Origin: Amyelois transitella
Taxonomy: Eukaryota; Arthropoda; Insecta; Lepidoptera; Pyralidae
DNA: 64,000 nt
Direction of reading: 5' to 3'
Assembly (NCBI RefSeq): GCF_032362555.1
Contig: NC_083512.1
Span: forward strand, 3,274,001 to 3,338,000
Positions 1-13,700 of the stretch are shown here, piece by piece (positions within the stretch are counted from its first letter, which is position 1; every line of letters begins with the position of its first letter). Under the pieces are notes generated by a model, which saw nothing but the letters and a program-made list of their open reading frames with translations, did no database searches and had not been told where the DNA came from. The position numbers and the translations under genes are program-made.

Positions 1-695
1 TATAAGGTGGCAAATTAAAATGTATCACTTTTCAAGATAGTACTGGGTATTTTATTTGTTATAAACTGAAATGTAACATTATATTACAAATATAAACCAA
101 CTACAAGATAAATTGTTAGGACAAGTATTGTTATAACAAAAAATATTACATTTTATAAGAATAATCTTGAATGGATAATACACTTACCTTTTCTGTATTA
201 GTGTCTTATTTCAAGTTACAACGGTTTTTACGCGGACGACAAACACTACCGCTCGTTTCAATGTGACACGTAACACTATTCAAGGACGTGTCATGCGAAA
301 ACTTGCTTAGTAATAAACCGCCACAACGCCCTCACGCGGACATTTTTGTAACTAAAGTTACAACGATATTTGATTTTGATAGAGAATTTTAATATGGATC
401 GAGTGGTTTACTTAACTCAAAATCACGATTTTTCGACTTGTAACAGTATTTGATCGGATGTGCGATATATAGATACTAATAGTCTTCTCTCCTTATAGTA
501 TACGAAAAGGAAAATGGTCTTAGGTAATGAGCTAGCAACCTTTCACTATCTGAAACTCAACTCAATCAATAAGCCATCTAGTTGAACGTAGCCGTTCAGT
601 ATTTTCGCTCTATCTAACTCGTAAGGGTTAGACGTAATAAACATATCTACAGAATATGTATATATATGAAAATCAAGATATTTTATTGTATCCAG
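1..695. other. left-edge non-coding DNA, probably odorant-receptor intron
   Basis: No exon could be supported here. The stretch is AT-rich and probably belongs to the intron before the odorant-receptor exon at 696. A diverged plus-strand copy of SINE family A can be followed at about 483-650, recognisable from the segments reading roughly 'gctagcaacctttcactat' and 'gtaagggttagacgt'. Confidence 0.5.
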
Positions 696-1217
696 GCAGC
701 TCGAGTCGGCGATGCGGTGATGCAAAGTAGATGGGAGCGCATGCCGCCACGACTCCGAAGACTGCTCATCATGGTGATGATGAGGTCCCAGAGACCATTG
801 AGACTGTCGGCTGCGGGGTTCGCTTACATGAACAACGATTGTTTTCTAGCTGTAAGTTCGTCTTCATCAGATCGGGATTGCGTATTTCATTTTACTACAT
901 TAAGTCGCTTTATAGATTCTCAGAAAAATGTAATAGAATTGATGTGTCAAGCTGTGAAGTCTGGCAATGTTTTCGGTCCGAATATTTGGCAACATTTTAC
1001 GTTTTATTTCTTTCAATTGAAAAAATTAAGTGCAATTGACCTACTATTTTTTACGCCGAATTTTTTAAAACTAATAATTTACGGGGATAATAAAAATAGT
1101 TTATCAAAACTAAGTTTTGTTTCTTAGCTGGTACTTTAATAATTTGATTGCATTTAATTTCAGATCATGAAGGCAGCCTACTCATATTACGCAGTTCTTA
1201 GCCAAAAACAGGTATAG
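696..1217 (+). CDS. odorant receptor, C-terminal two exons (5' part off-window)
   Basis: These exons encode the C-terminus of an insect odorant receptor (7tm_6 family), a seven-span membrane protein that forms ligand-gated cation channels with Orco in olfactory neurons. The exons are 696-851 and 1164-1217. Exon 696-851 follows an acceptor at 'tatccag' and ends before 'gtaagt'. It encodes 52 residues with the family pattern W-x2-MP-x4-LL-x5-RSQ-P-x-L-x-A-x-F. The last exon follows 'tttcag' and encodes IMKAAYSYYAVLSQKQV, matching the usual '(I/L)(L/M)KAAYSYY' end; its stop is at 1215-1217. Both phases are 0. An AATAAA lies at 1222-1227, only five bases past the stop. The first five or so transmembrane segments must lie left of the window. 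The family assignment is firm, but the receptor number cannot be given. Confidence 0.82.
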
Positions 1218-1713
1218 AACGAATAAAACACAAGATTTCGTTTATTAGAAACTTTAATACCTGATTTAGATGAGACTACGATCTAGACTATCACAGATGT
1301 TATGTAGGTATAAAATTATATAAGCTACACTAATAAATAACTTATTTATTATTTTGTAATTTTATTTCAAATCTATAACCGAATTTAGATTCTAATGAGA
1401 CTCAAACGTTTCCTATGTTTGAATACTCATTGAAATATGTTTTACACAAACCACAAGCCCATTAATTTTTCGGAATCATTGATGATTTTCGACTTACAAA
1501 AACATAACATGATTTACAATCCACTTTATATCCAATACATTTAACTAAAAAAAACTTCATTCGACGTTGCACATTTGTAAATGGACGACTTTTCAATGAC
1601 TCTCATCAAAATGCTATCGTTTCAAAAATATTCTGCCTGACCATATATTGAGCAATTCAAGCCCTACCTAACATTTATAACTAGGTATTCCTCCCTAGTT
1701 TAATAAAAAAGTT
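1218..1713. other. intergenic, 3' ends of convergent genes
   Basis: About 0.5 kb of AT-rich DNA between the plus-strand odorant receptor and the minus-strand TMEM72-like gene. A minus-strand ATTAAA (plus 'tttaat' at 1698-1703) sits just past the last exon of the latter and could be its poly(A) signal. Nothing else was recognised. Confidence 0.4.
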
Positions 1714-4700
1714 TCATAGTTCCAGTAGAGGCGGCTTTGGTGTCACAGACCGTGGTCTCTCTGACCGCAACTCCAATACTGTCATTTCTTCTGACCTAGA
1801 ACATACAAAAATATTTTTGGTAAAATAACCGTCATAGAATAATTAAATAGAGAGTTCCTGAAAGATTCATTCTATTCGTTTTTTGACTGTGCGGTTAACG
1901 ACGGTCAGGTTCTCTTTTTAAAGGGGCCGGCGTCAGACGGGAATCCTGTAAAAACTTGACTTTCTCAAACCTGGCTTGTGTTCACGCACATGCCTCCATA
2001 TAGTAGGTATTATTCTGATTTCTGTAAGGACCACGGACTCCTCACCAGAGAGATGAGAACGAAATTCGACCTAAATCCAGAAGAATGAATGACTTTCATT
2101 CAAAATGCGCGTTACAAGAACTCAAATTAAAACTATGATTCTCTTTAGTGCTGTGTGGTTCCCGGCACAAATTTAAAAAGAAAAGGATTATTCCATCTCT
2201 ATCCCATGGATGTCGTAAAACGCGACTAAGGACTAGGCTTATAATCTTGGAATTCTTCGTTTAGGCGATGGGCTACCAACCTGTCACTATTTGAATCTCA
2301 ATTCTATGTTTAAACCAAACAGCTGAACGTGGTCTTTCAGTTTTTCATGACTGTTGGTCTACCCCGGAGGGGATATAGACATGACTATATGTATGTACGT
2401 ATGTATTCCCTTATATTACACTGCTACATAGGACCTGCTTCTTTCTACAGCTGCTCTAAATGAACGTTAATAATACTTAAATCATGGTGCACACCTTTCT
2501 TCTCCAGAATGAGCAGCGTTGTAGAACACGTCAGGTAATGGCGAGTCGTGCTGACTCAGCAAAGAGCTGCCAGCTCGGGGTGAATGTGGCCCGTGGGTCG
2601 CGTAAGGCGAGAATGGCACAGCCGCGCGAAGCGCAGCTAAGACTAGGAGCATTCCACCTGGACAACGACAAAAATTGAAGACTAAACTTCTGGTAGACTA
2701 GACTGTTAGCAGACCCACACTGTGGCACAAGATTTGGATCCAAGACGGTAATTTTTTTTGTTTTAGTTTATTTAAAAATAATTAGAATCCGGAATTTCTA
2801 AAGGTAATAAATAAGGATGAGCATTCGGCGATAACAACACAACAGGGTTTCGACGGATAGCCGCAAAAAATTTGAAATAGACTTCAGCTGTTGGATTTTT
2901 AATAGCTTTATTTTAAACACTAAACAGTTGATGTTAAAATATTTATTATTAGTACTTTTAATAATTCTGCGATAAAATACTTGTAAGTGTGCATTTATTG
3001 TTTGTTTACATTTTTGCGCAGTTACTTTTTTTTGGTGATTAATGTATGATGGAAAAGTTATATCGTAAAACTTCACACTTTATCAATTTTCCTTAGTAGA
3101 AGAAAGAAAAGTATAAGAATTCCTTCCGAATCCCAATTTCTTATACTTTCCAGTCTTAAAAAGTGGTTTGCTGCGTGGGCGATGATATAGAGAATAAGCA
3201 CATTCAACAGACTGCGGTACTAATGCAAGTGCACGGAAGCCAGACGGGAATCTCTTCCTGTAAGTATCTTATAACAACACATGTGGGTCGTATTACAACT
3301 CTAAGCTCCACTCCAGAATAGAACCGGGACCATTTTGAACAAGGTCAGTAGGTATTCAGGATTAAAAAATCTAAAAACATCATCAACTACCACCTCTTTA
3401 TTCAGACAAATTACCTGAAACAGTGGCAAGCAGCGTGAGATTAGCGAACAAGATGGCGGTCGCTGCGCACGCGTAGAACGGCGCCCGCGCACGTCCGCAA
3501 GACCACCGCGTGAAGTCCCAACACCGCAGAGAGAGAGTGTACTCCCCTCGCCTACACAGGAGGTCCACGAATAATGCAGCTACCCACATCGTCTCCAGAA
3601 TCAAGACTAAAGCTGCGCCCACTCTGTGAAAGAAAAATATCAGACTTTTTACGAGTATTTCAATTTCTTATTCGCGACAATAGCTTCTCGTTTTAAAAAC
3701 TTTCCAATAATCTGTTTAAATTTAATGAGATATATTAACTGAAAGATAATAAAATATAACAAAAGCAAAGATAATTTAAAAAATTTGCCGAGAAAAGACC
3801 AACTGAACGTGATGATTAATTTTAAAACAGGAAACGTCCTTTACAAATAGTTGGGCTTGCGGTTCTTAATCAAATAATTATAACTTTACTTGAATAAGGA
3901 AATTAAATAATTATAACTTATAACTTGAATAGCGAAATCTTGGAGATTATTTTACTACATAGGCGCAAATATTTTCTCACAACGTTAAAACTACAATACC
4001 TAATAAATTAATTTAGGATATTTATATTTGTCATTTGTGGACATGCGCAATCATTAGAATAGAAAGTAAGGAACAAACTACACTGCAGCATTTTCATCGT
4101 CAATTTACAAATATAGATCTCTTAAATCTAAATCTAAGTCTACATTAAAAAACATGAATGAATGTAGAACCAATTATGTCAATACGAATAAAGATAAAAT
4201 AAAAAATGTACAAAATAATGTAAAGATCATGTCAAAAATACACAAGCATTTAAGAGGCCATTATGTCAAGCTCGGGCCACACATGTTTATCATTAATATA
4301 ATCCTCCGTGCTGTAATAGGCTTTCCTACAAAGCTCATCTTTAATATACTTTTCGAATTTTCTATCATTCATTTCAAGAACACTTTTGGGTAATTTATTA
4401 TAAAATCTTATACAATTAATCAGAAATGATTTCCCTACCTTAGCCAGCCGATGTGCTGGGATCGACAACTTATAATTGTTCCGCAGTGATCTACTAGTAC
4501 ATTCACCTACTTTTTTGAAAGAGTCTAAGTTTATCCTAACATGCATAATGTTATCGAATATGTATTGTGAGCGCAAAAAATTTAGGTTTTTGAAAAAATC
4601 CCTAAGCGAATCTCTTTGTTTTAGACCGTAGATAGCTCGAATTGCCCTTTTTTGTAGAATAAAAATAGTTTGTATGTCTGCTGCTGGTCCCCAAAGCAGT

Positions 4701-7700
4701 AGACCATATGACATTGACACATTGTATACTTACATACATATGTAATAGCGCGTAAAAACAAAGGTAACGTCTACCTATGCAACAAAAAAACAATAGTTCT
4801 AGCAGCGTGCAGCTCTGTTGCAAATGGTAAGAATATTGAGCACTATTTAAAAAAATTATAAATAATAAAGTAACCTACATTTATTTTATCTCGGACATTT
4901 CTGTATTATTTATAAATAGTATAAAGCAATCGCTGGACCTAGGTCGACTTAAAATATTTGTACAGACAATCATTGAAGCATATATTTTTGAAACTTTGGA
5001 ACACCTATTGGGGAGATTATGCATGAATATTTGGGAAAGATACAAATCATAGTTATTTACGATTGTCGCTATAACTCACTACAGGGTAACAGCTGCGCCT
5101 TGCAATCGTTGACATGAATCCAAGAACCGGTGAAACTCGTTCCCCATTTTTGCCATCTTTACCAATTGCGCATTGACTTGGTTGATTTATTTTTGGCGTA
5201 TATCCTTTTTGTGGATGCCTTGTGAACCCACGTATACGAATTAATGGTACTCTTAAAACAATATTTTCCCGATCAATGTGTGCCTAAAAGTGTTTTAATT
5301 TTTTTTATTCTTTTCCATCGGGTTAGACATGATTTTTGCTTTTCGATCTTACATCTCAGGGTTCTTGTGAAAAGGAGTTGATAAATGAACACACACCTAT
5401 AAGACTAGACCAGGGTATGCGTAGTTTTCATTACAATGTGCTGGTATTTAACTGAAATCTATGTAGGTTTCAGTTTCAATACCAGCTTTTTGCTTAATTG
5501 TCCGAAAACAAAATATTTTTCAAACAATTTTTTCATATAAACAATTGAAACTTATTTACATTGAATATAAAGAATTCATCGTCATAATAATAAAGAGAAT
5601 ATTTACTTGTGTAATTTGCAAACGATTTATGAATAAGACATATACCTACGAAAATAATGTACAATCATACATAGGGTTACCAAATGCTTTGTATTTTATG
5701 CTGTCTCTGTAGGTTGGGATTTACAAGGAAAGAGAGTTTGAGGTTACGTGCGCCACAATAGGCCTCATCTTGCTCACCAAGCAGATTGAGGTAAAACGCA
5801 CTCAAATCTATTATAATAAAAGGTTATTAAGGCTACATATAATTATAATAATCCAGCTTTGATTTCTTTTTTCATTGCACACCTTCTGATTTGAACATAC
5901 CTAGTACCTGCTTATAAAACTAAACAGAAATATAATATGTGTATTCTGTTGTGGTAAGATACTCACTTAAATATGTCAAAAAGTTGATATTGCAATGATT
6001 GCGGAGGTCATAAGGGTCGCTTCGTGTAAAAACCTGATTTACCCAAACCAGGAACGTGGTCACAGGCGGGTCAAGTGCTTCAGAGAGGCAAGGACACAAC
6101 CGGGACTAACACCAAGAAGATAAATAATAATCTACAGAAATCTGAATATATTTCCGTATGGTGGTAACCCTAAATGGTTAAACACCGTCAACATTAAACA
6201 CGCGATCATGAGTACGTCAATGTGAAAAAAAAAACAAATATCTATGTCCTATTTATCTATGTCGTTGTAAAAATATTTAAATTGACTTAAAATAGGTAGT
6301 AAAATAAGTATAAGTCATTAAGCATCGATTACTTTGGTTTACTCAATAGGGCTCCTATTAATTTTTACTTTATTTAGATGATAGTTATCGAAGGATTTCG
6401 GCTCAGTACAATTAAAAAAAATCACACACACAAAATTGTAAAAACAAAATTGACATTTGGAAAAATACCTAACTAAACTTAATATTCTAAACAACCTTTT
6501 GAGCTTGGCTTTACTTCTAGATATTAGTACCTACTTGGTTAACTAAACTTATTCTTTTTTTATTTAAGTCAATGGAATAAAACGTTAAGAAACTTGGTAC
6601 TTCGCGAAACGGAATGTGGTCGTTGATTCTACGGCTTTCGAAAAAGGAGTCTTGAAGTATTTCCACTTTCCACCTCATTACTTCGCCTGGTTGGACATTA
6701 TGGTCTGTTTTCCTTTATTTTTTCCGCGGTTTACCTTGATCAAGTAGCACTATAATAATTGACGTCAGTAAAATTTTGTAGAAAAGGACTTGTTTGTCGG
6801 CCTTTGAAGGGCAGCGTAATTTTCGTACGTCACAAGGTCAAAGTTAGGTTAAGATAATGAACATCTTTTTTGATTATTCAGGGATTTGGGACGTCTTTTT
6901 ACACACAATACTTCCATTTTACTTATAACATAAAGAGAAAATTTATATTTTTGTTTGTACCGAATACACTTTAAAAGTACTGGACCAATTTTGACGAAAA
7001 TTGGCACCGGGATAGGATAAATGTTTTTCCTAAAATTCCTAAGAGAGCGAGGCTCAAAAATCTGGTCAGTCAAATCATAGCCAACTCCATACTAATAAAA
7101 GTGTACCTAAGTATATACATAATTGATATACATACATATCATCACGTCTATATCCTTTACGGGGTAGACAGAGTCAGCAGTCTTGAAGGCCACGTCCAGC
7201 TGTATGTAACCGTTTTACTCTCACAAAATATGTCTGTGGTGAACAGTTAACGAAATAAAATTCAGTCATTCAACTTCACTCATCTAACACGGTTGTTTTA
7301 CTTACTACCTATAAATGACTCATAACTCGATAGCCACCTAAACACTTACATTGGTGACCCCGATTAGTTTTGTAACATAGTAACACGTTCCGCGATTTTA
7401 ACTTGTGATTTAATTTTCTTTGTTATCTTCGTGTCACGATAATTATACTGCACAACCTGTCAGCCTTCCTTAAGGGACTCTCACTGACTTCGTTCCAAGA
7501 GGCATATATCCATCGCGCAACATGAATACGAGTGGAAATTGCACCCCCGGAACTCCTGGATGCGGAGCGCCGAGCACCAGCAATGTCAACACAGAAATTG
7601 CAGCCTTCGGCATATCGTCAAAGATACCAGATTTTTGGGTCGAGATGCCCAGAGTTTGGTTTGCTCAGTTCGAGGCGATAATGGCTCCTCAGAAGCAAGG

Positions 7701-10700
7701 TGATGAAGCTAAGTATGCTATGGTGCTGTCAAAAATTGGCAAAGAAGTTGTCAGGCAGATAACCGACATCATAACGGCACCTCCCGAAAAGAAGAAATAC
7801 GAGGCTGTCAAGGAAAGATTGCTGTCTGTTTATGAAGAGTCGGAAGAACGTCAATTTCAAAAGTTGGTCGGTGAAATGGAGTTAGGCGACCAAAAACCAT
7901 CCTCCCTGTTGAGGCGTATGAGGGAATTAGCACGCAATAGTCAAGTAAGTGATAAGACTCTACACAGTCTATGGCTATCAAGACTCCCTGATCACGTGCG
8001 AGCCGTATTAATGGTAAGTCAAGATCAGAAACTTGATAATCTTGCCATTATTGCAGATAAAATATTAGAAGGAAGGTCAGCTGAAGTATCGGAAGTGTCG
8101 AGCGGGCAACCACAACTTATGATAGAAATATTAAATCAAATGAGTAAGTTAACCATGGAGATAGCAGCCTTGAAGTCAAACTCATTTCAAAATAACTACG
8201 GACGTCGCAATTTCAATAGAAACCGAAGTTCGGAGCGCTCAAGATCCCGTTCGAGACCTAGAATAACACCCGATAGCCCCAATTGGTTATGTAAATATCA
8301 CCTGCGTTACAGAAATAGAGCCCGAAACTGTGTAAAACCATGCAACTGGAAGAAGCCGTCGGAAAACTAAATACAGCGTTGACAGAGGCGGTCGTCAGCG
8401 CTATTACACCATCAAACCGCCTATGCGTTATCGACAGAAAAAGTGGATACTGTTTTTTAGTGGATACAGGTGCCAACATCTCCGCAATCCCGAAAAGAGG
8501 GAATAAACTGAAAACTGATAACACATATAAAATATACGCCGCAAACGGCACCGTAATACAAACATATGGTGACAAAACGCTGACTCTAGATTTGAATATG
8601 AGACGACCGTACAGGTGGACTTTCATCGTTGCTGACATTACGCAACCAATATTAGGCGCCGATTTTTTAGAAAAACATAATATTTTGGTGGATCTTCGAA
8701 ACAAACGCCTGATAGATGGCACGACTGGACTTCAGAGGGACGCAAAATTCATGAAGTCAAGCACGCCTACACTGCGGACCATCAAATTAACAGAAGAGTA
8801 TGAAGACATTTTGGTTGATTATCCAAGTATTTTGAGACCTCTCGACGCTTTATCACAACCAAAACACAACGTTGTTCATCAAATTATTACCGATGGACAC
8901 CCAGTTTACTCAAAATCCAGGCCATTACCAGCTGATAAATACTTAAGGGTGAAAAAAGAAATTGAGCAGATGTTAGAAACTGGTATATGTAGACCCTCCA
9001 AGAGCCCGTGGGCCAGCCCCTTACACGTCACTACGAAGAAAAACGGCGAGTTGCGGCTTTGTGGCGATTATAGGAAACTAAACGCAATCACGGTACCGGA
9101 TAGATACCCTATCCCGAGAGTATTAGATTTCACGTACCTATTACCAGGAACCAGCATATATTCTAAAATAGATTTAAAAAGAGCCTACAATCAAATACCA
9201 GTTCAGGATGTCGAAAAAACCGCCGTAATCACGCCATTTGGCCTATTTGAGTTCCCTAGAATGCCATTTGGTTTACGCAACGCAGGACAAACCTTCGTCA
9301 GATTCCTGAATCAAGTTTTAGCGGGATTGGACTTCATTTTCATATATATCGACGATATACTTGTGGCTTCATCGTCGACTGAAAGTCATCGACAACACCT
9401 CCGCGAAGTATTCAGAAGGTTGGATGAACATGGCATTGCAATAAATCGAGACAAATGCGTGTTGGGTCAGTCGCAAGTAGAATTTTTGGGCTATTTGATT
9501 ACGCAAGATGGTATCAAGCCGTTACCTGAGAAGGTCGAAGCAATAAATAAATATCCAACTCCGAGTACCGTGCAGGAATTACGTCGATTTTTAGGTATGA
9601 TCAATTTCTACCGAAATAACATACCACAAGCAGCTAAATACCAAGCTCAACTAAACAAGTATCTGGTTCGGTCCAAGAAAAACGACAAGACACAAATCCA
9701 ATGGACCCCGGAGGCACTAGAAGCATTCGATCAATGTAAAGCAAGTCTAAGCGACGCGGTTACATTGACGTCACCGACGACACACTCCCCGCTATCGCTC
9801 ATGACAGATGCGTCACAAACGTGCGTCGGCGCTGTTCTCCAACAATATGAAAATGACATTTGGAAACCGCTATCATTTTTTTCAAAAGGTTTAAGCGAGA
9901 CTCAATCAAAGTACAGTACATACGATCGCGAATTACTGGCAATTTACATGGCAATAACACATTTTCAACCTTATGTAGAAGGAAGAGAGCTAATAATATA
10001 CACAGATCACAAGCCACTATGTTATGCCTTCACTACTAAACAAAACGGTGTAAATAAAAAGGAATCCCCAAGGCGATTACGTCATCTCGAGTTCATTGCA
10101 CAGTTCACAACAGACATACGTCACCTCGCCGGTAACCTGAACCCGGTAGCCGATGCATTATCACGAGTCGAACAAATAGATTGTCCTTCACCTGTGGATT
10201 GGAGTGAGATAGCAGATACTCAAAACAATGATTACGAACTCAAACAGCTGTTGCATAAAAGCAATCTTAATTGGAAGAAAATACATTTATTCGGGAATAA
10301 ATACTTGTATTGTGAAAATTCTAAAAATCAATTGAGACCATATGTGCCGAATTCACTTCGAAAACAAGTATTCGACACTATGCATAACATCACTCACCCC
10401 GGAGTGCGATTATCGAAGAAAATGGTATCACAACATTACTTTTGGCCACGAATGAATACACACATCGGAAATTGGGCGAGAGCTTGCGAATCATGCCAGA
10501 AAAGTAAAATATATAGACACAACTCATCGCCAATTGGAAGTTTTTCGGCAACAGCGCGTTTAGATCACGTGCACATAGACATCGTCGGACCATTGCCGGA
10601 ATCGAACGGCAATAGATATATTGTTTCAATGATAGACAGGGCTACAAGATGGCCAGAAGCTGTACCGGTAGCAGAGATAACGGCGAAGACAGTAGCGGAA

Positions 10701-13700
10701 GTTTTTGTCAACACCTGGATAGCAAGGTTCGGATGTCCAAACGCAATAACATCAGATCAAGGACGACAATTCGAGTCAGATTTATTCAATGTTTTGACTA
10801 AACTACTCGGCATTAAAAAAATCAGGACTACTAGTTACCATCCACAATCAAACGGTTTGGTCGAGCGTTGGCATAGGTCGATGAAAACCGCATTAGTTGC
10901 GCGAGGAAACACGACAAACTGGTCAAAAGAACTACCTTTAGTACTTTTAGGATTACGAGCAGCCTTACGGTTGAAAGAAAATATTAGCCCGGCACAAATG
11001 CTATACGGAACTAACATACGACTTCCTGGAACATTCATGAACCCTAAAACTCAAATTTCATCGCCAGAAACGTTTACACAGTCCCTACAGGATTCGATGG
11101 CAAAGATAAGCCCTTTCAATGAAAATCACCACAACACCACCCACAGAACATTTGTTCACCCCGATATGAAAAACTGTGAATATGTCTACGTTAGAACGGA
11201 TGCTGTGAGGAAACCGCTCACACCACCTTATGAAGGCCCATACAAAGTCATAGAGAAAAACGAAAAATATTTCATAATTCAATTACCGAAGAAAACTTCA
11301 ACAGTATCTATAGACAGATTAAAACCTGCATATATTTTTGTCGAAGAAAAGGTGAATGAACCTTTAGAGCACTTAAAAAGTGACCAGAGGCACAACGAAT
11401 CTGATAAATCAGCGGAAAATAGCGAAGACAAGGTAACCAGAACGAGGTCAGGCCGCATCATACGCCCAGTCATACGATTTGCTATAGATCACAGTCAGCA
11501 AAAACGAATGAGCAAATAAGTATTACATGATTAATTGTAGCGTCATAACGAAACAATTTTTTCACGCATTTCACACACCATTCAAGTTATCGTCCCAAAA
11601 ATTGCGATCTTCGGAAATATGGGCAATTGGGGTGGCAAGGAAGAAATCGTGGTGGCCCAAACAGCCGCCGGGTCAGGTGGAACCAACAGCGCAACAAACA
11701 CCGACATCGCGATTGGCGGACTCTTCATCGTCGTCGCCGTCATTGTGTTGTGGTATCTATACAAGAGGTGCAGAGGGAGGTTCTACAACAAAGTGTTCAG
11801 GCACATCGATAACAGACAAGTCCAGACTCAAGCCCCGATACCAATGGTACCCAGACAGTGCTGTAACAATGGAACACACGGACCCCAGAACGTATAAGAA
11901 TGACAGCGAAAAGTGAAAAACGCAAATAGTGAAAGTGTAATAAATAATAAAATGTGAAATTCGGACAATTTATATATATATATATTTTTTGTTTCTTTTT
12001 GTTGTTGTCAGTATGTATTGCATTTGTATATATTTTTGTTTTAAAAAAAAAAAAAAAAGGGGGGACTATTGTGGTGAACAGTTAACGAAATAAAATTCAG
12101 TCATTCAACTTCACTCATCTAACACGGTTGTTTTACTTACTACCTATAAATGACTCATAACTCGATAGCCACCTAAACACTTACATGTCTAAGAGTAGTA
12201 ATAGCTTGTAGGTACCTACATCAGTACAGTAGAATAATACACAGGTAGGCTTCAACTTCTCACGAGCAAGGATTCGAAACACTATAATTATTGTTGAGTT
12301 GGTAGTGTAGTGTCTTCTGACGAAAGTCGATTACTGATGGACATAGCTAAATCATTATGTTTACTCTCTCTATATTTTTTTTTTTCTATAAGAAGTACGT
12401 TGTGCCCTTCATATCTTTGAAGGAATTCTTTAATAAAAATACCTGACCGTCTTCAATAAAAATCTGAAACCGCTTATCATGCGTTTGTCATACAAATTAG
12501 CATCATTACGTGTGTATTCATAGAATTCGTGTGTTACTTATAGAACCAGTTTGTCATGGAGTACGGAATTAACATTTGTATTGATGGAAAGCATTATGGA
12601 AAGTCGCATACCTGCTAGAGGCAACTGAAAATGAAACTTTGAGCAATATTATATTTTTCATACACATAGAAGATAAAGATCGTCTGGTAACTCGGGCTGA
12701 TAAAAAAAATTGTACCTGACTAATATATATCAAAAGAAATAAACGGATGACGTTCCAGTTTACAAATGAGACCTAGTTCTCACATTATTATAATTAGCCT
12801 AAATGTGAATGGTTCCAAAACACTACCCTGTGATACACCAAGGCACACTTTCCAAAATTAAGCTTAGCAAATAAATATTTATGACATTTTTAATTTACCT
12901 GATATAGCTATCTATCATTTGTCGATGAGTTGTTGAAAAATGAAAACGTAAGATATCGCGCCTCACGTTTACTTGTTCGTGATTGTCCATCTTAACTACA
13001 ACCTTGTATCTAAGTAATGATTAAATCCCTACAACAATTTGATTAGGTGTATTTATATACGTTTTATTTATTCTTCTATTTTTAAAATGAGTTTCTATCT
13101 CTAACAAAGGATCGGTCTATTATCAATAAAGGAATGTACAAAATTCTTGTCTCTAACTTTATCAAAGTCAACGTCTTACGATGTCTCGTCTGAATTAAAA
13201 TCTCTTATCGTCTGATAACAGTGTTCTGGCATTATTATCAACATGTTTTTTACAAACGACCCACCTACTACGTTCTTGGGCTTGTGTATAATGGAAATAT
13301 TTTTATACTGATAAACCATGTGCATAGTTTTATTTAGGTCATTTCGATATATAGCCCGTCTATTTTAAAAGTAAGGCATTATTTATGTTCTAGACGACTG
13401 GCTAGCAGCGATTCACTGTCTCTAGGGGAAATAGACGTGTGATTATTTGTTTATATATTTTTAAGCTGACCTGAACATCAGTTCATCCCTCTGAGATTCT
13501 CAACTAAGTTAACATGAATTAATTATATTTTCGCATTTTGTAGACACATAAATAATAAAAACATGCATATTATGCATTGCATATAGGTACCTACTCTTAA
13601 GTGGAGAAGATGCAGGTAGGTGTAGAATACGTACCCAAGAAAATGATTTAAACAAAACAACATATTATTTTAAGTCCACATTACCCTTAGAATAGACATT

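Larger units (their letters stand above)
7235..12185 (+). mobile_element. full-length Ty3/gypsy LTR retrotransposon, CsRn1 clade
   Basis: A complete 4,951-bp element. It is bounded by 116-bp direct repeats that begin TG and end CA and appear identical by eye. A 4-bp target-site duplication 'tgtc' lies outside (7231-7234 and 12186-12189). Inside come a primer-binding site at 7352-7364 matching a tRNA-Trp 3' end, gag, pol in the -1 frame, a small third ORF, and a polypurine tract ending at 12064. The Gag CHCC zinc motif (CX2HX9CX3C) and the tRNA-Trp primer are hallmarks of the CsRn1 clade, which includes Kabuki of silkworm (family knowledge). Identical LTRs and unbroken ORFs indicate a very recent, possibly still active insertion. 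It sits antisense in intron 2 of the TMEM72-like gene, at the edge of a SINE A copy. Confidence 0.93.

Noticed and set aside
666-1127. 153-codon ORF beginning at 666.
   Set aside because: Only codons 696-851 are exonic (odorant receptor). The rest is upstream intron and read-through past the donor at 852.
3220-3260. Extension of TMEM72-like exon 4 to an acceptor at about 3260.
   Set aside because: That start breaks the phase with exon 3 and gives a stop, and the DNA resembles SINE B. The acceptor at 3220-3221 restores the phase.
5446-5492. Imperfect hairpin with arms 'ctggtatttaactgaaa' and its near complement, considered as a microRNA precursor.
   Set aside because: The stem is too short (about 18 bp) and nothing marks a mature strand. 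It is better seen as a chance or template-switch repeat.
8258-8722. A 154-codon open frame on the minus strand across gag and pol.
   Set aside because: It is a shadow of the compositionally constrained pol frame and has no recognisable domain.
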